A stretch of DNA of 64,000 nt from Nelumbo lutea (taxonomy: Eukaryota; Streptophyta; Magnoliopsida; Proteales; Nelumbonaceae). The notes below the pieces were generated by a model that did not search any database, was not told where the DNA came from, and saw only the letters and a program-made list of their open reading frames with translations. Location of the stretch: positions 43,990,222 through 44,054,221 of the forward strand of contig JAKGHH010000002.1 in NCBI GenBank assembly GCA_022828595.1. The letters run 5' to 3'. Position numbers and translations under genes: made by a program. Shown piece after piece: positions 61,500 through 64,000 of this stretch (position 1 is its first letter; each line of letters starts with the position of its first letter).

Positions 61500-62780
61500 G
61501 CCGTGGGCCGACGTGTATTTCACAAAATCGCATGCGGTGTGATAGCGTATTATACCATCTTTCCACGTGTTTCAGAAGGATCGGTTCTTTATCAAGCGAA
61601 AGTGAAGCGAAGGAGCACAATTTGAATTCGGCCAAACTGGTCCTATTTTTTTTAGGGGTAATTTGTCAATTTATGATTATTTTGATTAATTATTTTTAAA
61701 TTTTATTTAGTTAATATTTCATTTTATATTTTATCAATTAATTTTAATTTTAAATTTATTAATTTTGTAATTTTAAGAAATTTAAAATTTTAATTGTTTT
61801 TATTAATTAATAAAATATTACATTATCATCGATCTGTAAAGTGATGGTCGATGGTGGATTCTTCAAATATCCGAGGCAATGGTGGTTAGAGAGAGTCGGA
61901 TCTGCTCCTTACAAAGTGTCTCACATCGACATCACAGCATGTTCTACTCATTCATCCGAAACGTCGCTTATATTTGTATTTATTATTCATGCGATATGTT
62001 TTTAACAAGGTTTTCGAATTATCATTGATTTGGACGGTCAGATCATTTGACCCGAAAATCATTTAGGCAATCGATTTTGTTTTACCTAAAATCCAGTTTT
62101 TGGCCAGAAACTGTTAAAAAAGTCAATAATTCATTGACCCATATGATTGAACCATTGATCTATCGACCCATTTAATGGTTTTTGACAATTTTATATTTTT
62201 AAATATTTTTTAAACTTTTTTTAATTTATTTATTAAAATGAATATCCGTTTGAATCAAACTATCAAACTATGGATACCAGTGGCTAGAATGATTCCAATT
62301 TCAATTCATTTTTTAAAACATTAATTTCTAATACAGGGTGGGATGTGATTATAAAGTCAGCGCGGCGCACCGAGTAACAGATTCCGATGGGAGGAGAGAG
62401 AGAAAGAGGAGGGGGAATAAGAAGAGAGATAATATGAATCATATCCCTTAATAATGGGTTTTAATGGATATTTGTTAATAGGTCCTTATTATTATAATGA
62501 TTTGGGCCTCCCTTACTTTAGAATTTCCCCAGATTTTTTTGCCCATTTTATCCCTTAATTATTATTCCAGACAATTCCAACATTAAAAGAAGTTTGATGC
62601 AAATAACATTATTTTAAGTGAATATCGGGCCTAAACCGGTCCGATTTTATTCAGGTTCATATTGGATCAACCGAGTTAATATACTTCTGTAACTCTTACC
62701 GTCTTACTGTAGCCCCCTGCTCGACTTTACTTGCTTGCACTTCACAAATTTAAGTTCAGCTTTTTGAGTTTGCAATCTCA
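61500..62780. other. Upstream region of VHA-e and unassigned DNA
   Basis: Promoter side of the VHA-e gene. CT-rich leader motif CTCTCTCTCTC at 61470-61481. No TATA box chosen. From about 62005 to 62340, GGTTTTCGAATTATC and GACCCATATGATTGAACCATTG motifs resemble the nested hAT-type element near 39438-40439. Confidence 0.35.
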
Positions 62781-62819
62781 TCGGTTCGCGCTTCAATAAA
62801 ATTAATCGTAACATTTTAA

Positions 62820-63060
62820 AGAATTTTTGCAAAAATCAATCCTCAAAAATTAAAAAAAAAATTACAAGAAATTAGCCCCTAAAATTTTAAAGAATTTTTA
62901 CAAAAAAAAATGAGCTCCCAAATTCTAAAGAATTTTCACAAGAAATTAACCCTCAAATTTCTAAAGAGCTTTTACAAGAAATTAACTCCCAAAATTCTAA
63001 AAAAAATCACAATAAATTAACCCCAAAATTCTAAAAAAAAACTTTAAGAAAATTAATCCC
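62820..63060 (+). repeat. Minisatellite, about 36-bp units
   Basis: Six or seven degenerate units of the form ACAAGAAATTAACCCCCAAA followed by ATTCTAAAGAATTTT. Unit length varies between 33 and 39 bp. Confidence 0.75.
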
Positions 63061-63143
63061 CAGTGTTGTGGGGTTAAGAAATATCGGATACTATTAAAAT
63101 ATTGTGTGGTGCACCAAATATTAGCAATAGGTTATAAGGGTGC

Positions 63144-63227
63144 AATGTTTCTTGTGAAGTTCACATCTCCGCCCCACAATGCGTCATAGAACATCCCGTT
63201 GTGTATTGGAAACATCTCCCGACCAGG
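63144..63227. mobile_element. Half-copy of the palindromic MITE family
   Basis: TTCACATCTCCGCCCCACAA and GTGTATTGGAAACATCTCCC match one arm of 44846-45017 and 31050-31220. The other arm is absent. Confidence 0.5.
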
Positions 63228-63514
63228 GATGGAGCTAGGATTTTTTATTGAGGGGGGCCAAAACCTAGAAAACATGGATAGGGGCCAAAAGATAGGAAAT
63301 ATGAGTAAAGGGGCTAAAATACAAGTGAAACTAAATAAATTAATACACGGCGGGGAAGTTATGTGGGGTGTTGTGAAGCTGAGATGTAAACTCCTTGTGT
63401 ATGTTGACAATCATAGAAAGTGCCATGGTAGTAGTTTATAGTGGGAGTATAAAATTACATGAAATAATTAGTGATGTGTAGTATGAGGTTGAATGGTGAA
63501 GCTAGAGTAAGGCC

Positions 63515-64000
63515 ATGTTTGGGAGTGTTTAAAAATAAGTGCTTATTTGAGCCATTAAGCAATTATTGGTATTTGGGAAATAAACCCAAAATAAGTGTTT
63601 ATTTTAAAAATGATGACTTATTTTTTAAGCCCAAATTTATAGTTTTTTTAAAGTGCTTATATAATAAGCACTTATTCAATTTTTCTCTTCCTAAATTATC
63701 CCTAGTTGAATTTTAAAATACCACTTATAAAGTTATCCCTAGTTGAATTTTATAGAAGTACTTTTATGAAGGCACTTTTACAAAAGCACTTTATAAAAGT
63801 ATTTTTATGAAAGCATTTTTACAAAAGCACTTTTAAAAAAGTACTTTTATGAAAGCACTTTTAAGAATTTACTTTTATGAAAGCACTTTTACGAAAACAC
63901 TTTTATAAAAGTACAGTGTACTTTTACAAAAGTGTTTTTATAAAAGTACTTTCATAAAAGTGTTTCATAAAAATAATTTAATAAAAGTTCTTTCAAATGG
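63515..64000. repeat. Short palindromic tandem array, copy 2, running off the window
   Basis: Starts CCATGTTTGGGAGTGTTTAA with AAGTGCTTATT repeats. From about 63750 it becomes a tandem of AAAGCACTTTTATAAAAGT units like those at 13186-13425. The CATGTTTGG-type start suggests a MITE that has expanded internally. The right end is outside the window. Confidence 0.65.

Noticed and set aside
1..64000. CRISPR arrays, tRNA or rRNA genes, operons or a bacterial-type defence system
   Set aside because: None seen. The window is plant nuclear DNA, and the tandem blocks at 13186, 62820 and 63750 are degenerate with no spacer-repeat regularity.

Overview
The window is AT-rich, intron-rich nuclear DNA from a flowering plant. 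Most of it is transposable-element (TE) debris. Two nuclear housekeeping genes can be assembled exon by exon, there are long introns with GT..AG borders, and plant-type hAT, MULE, CACTA, SINE, LINE, copia and gypsy remnants are all present. It is probably a woody dicot or magnoliid; the sequence alone does not settle the species.

Genes. (1) Minus strand 22505-29025: a complete NADPH-cytochrome P450 reductase of the N-anchored plant class II type, 18 coding exons and 705 codons plus stop. (2) Minus strand 48800-61159: a complete 70-residue V-ATPase subunit e, split into three tiny exons (98, 48 and 67 bp) over 12.4 kb. Its two introns hold gypsy, LINE, SINE-like and MITE debris, so an ORF scan does not show it as a gene. 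(3) Plus strand 135-1454: six exons of a cyclase-associated protein (CAP) gene with an in-frame stop and a lost splice acceptor, so a decayed copy. (4) 36309-37970: two decayed cyclophilin (chloroplast CYP26-2/CYP28-like) gene pieces in inverted orientation, carried inside what looks like a foldback Pack-MULE.

Layout. 1-1.5 kb CAP pseudogene. 2.1-3.6 kb two SINEs in opposite orientation. 4.8-5.5 kb CACTA terminus. 6.1-8.3 kb a run of inverted-repeat MITEs. 8.3-10 kb degenerate AT-rich repeat. 11-12.6 kb copia gag-integrase remnant. 13.2 kb short palindromic repeat array. 15.4-20.0 kb hAT transposon with matching 8-bp target duplications, decayed transposase and a nested element. 20.2-21.1 kb MITEs. 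22.5-29.3 kb the reductase gene, with a 189-bp MITE in one intron. 29.7-30.1 kb hAT MITE. 32.2-36.0 kb two solo LTRs of one family, one inserted in the other in opposite orientation. 36.3-38.0 kb cyclophilin foldback element. 39.3-41.0 kb GC-rich hAT relative. 41.5-43.3 kb CACTA end and a third, truncated LTR copy. 44.4-48.3 kb several MITEs. 48.8-61.2 kb V-ATPase subunit e gene. 62-64 kb repeats, with the second palindromic array running off the end.

The two intact genes are functionally unrelated: an ER electron donor for P450 enzymes and a vacuolar/endosomal proton-pump subunit. No operon-like organisation, RNA gene, CRISPR array or defence system was seen. The most unusual structures are the inverted cyclophilin element (a possible hairpin small-RNA source), the LTR-in-LTR inverted nest, and the TE-inflated micro-exon gene.
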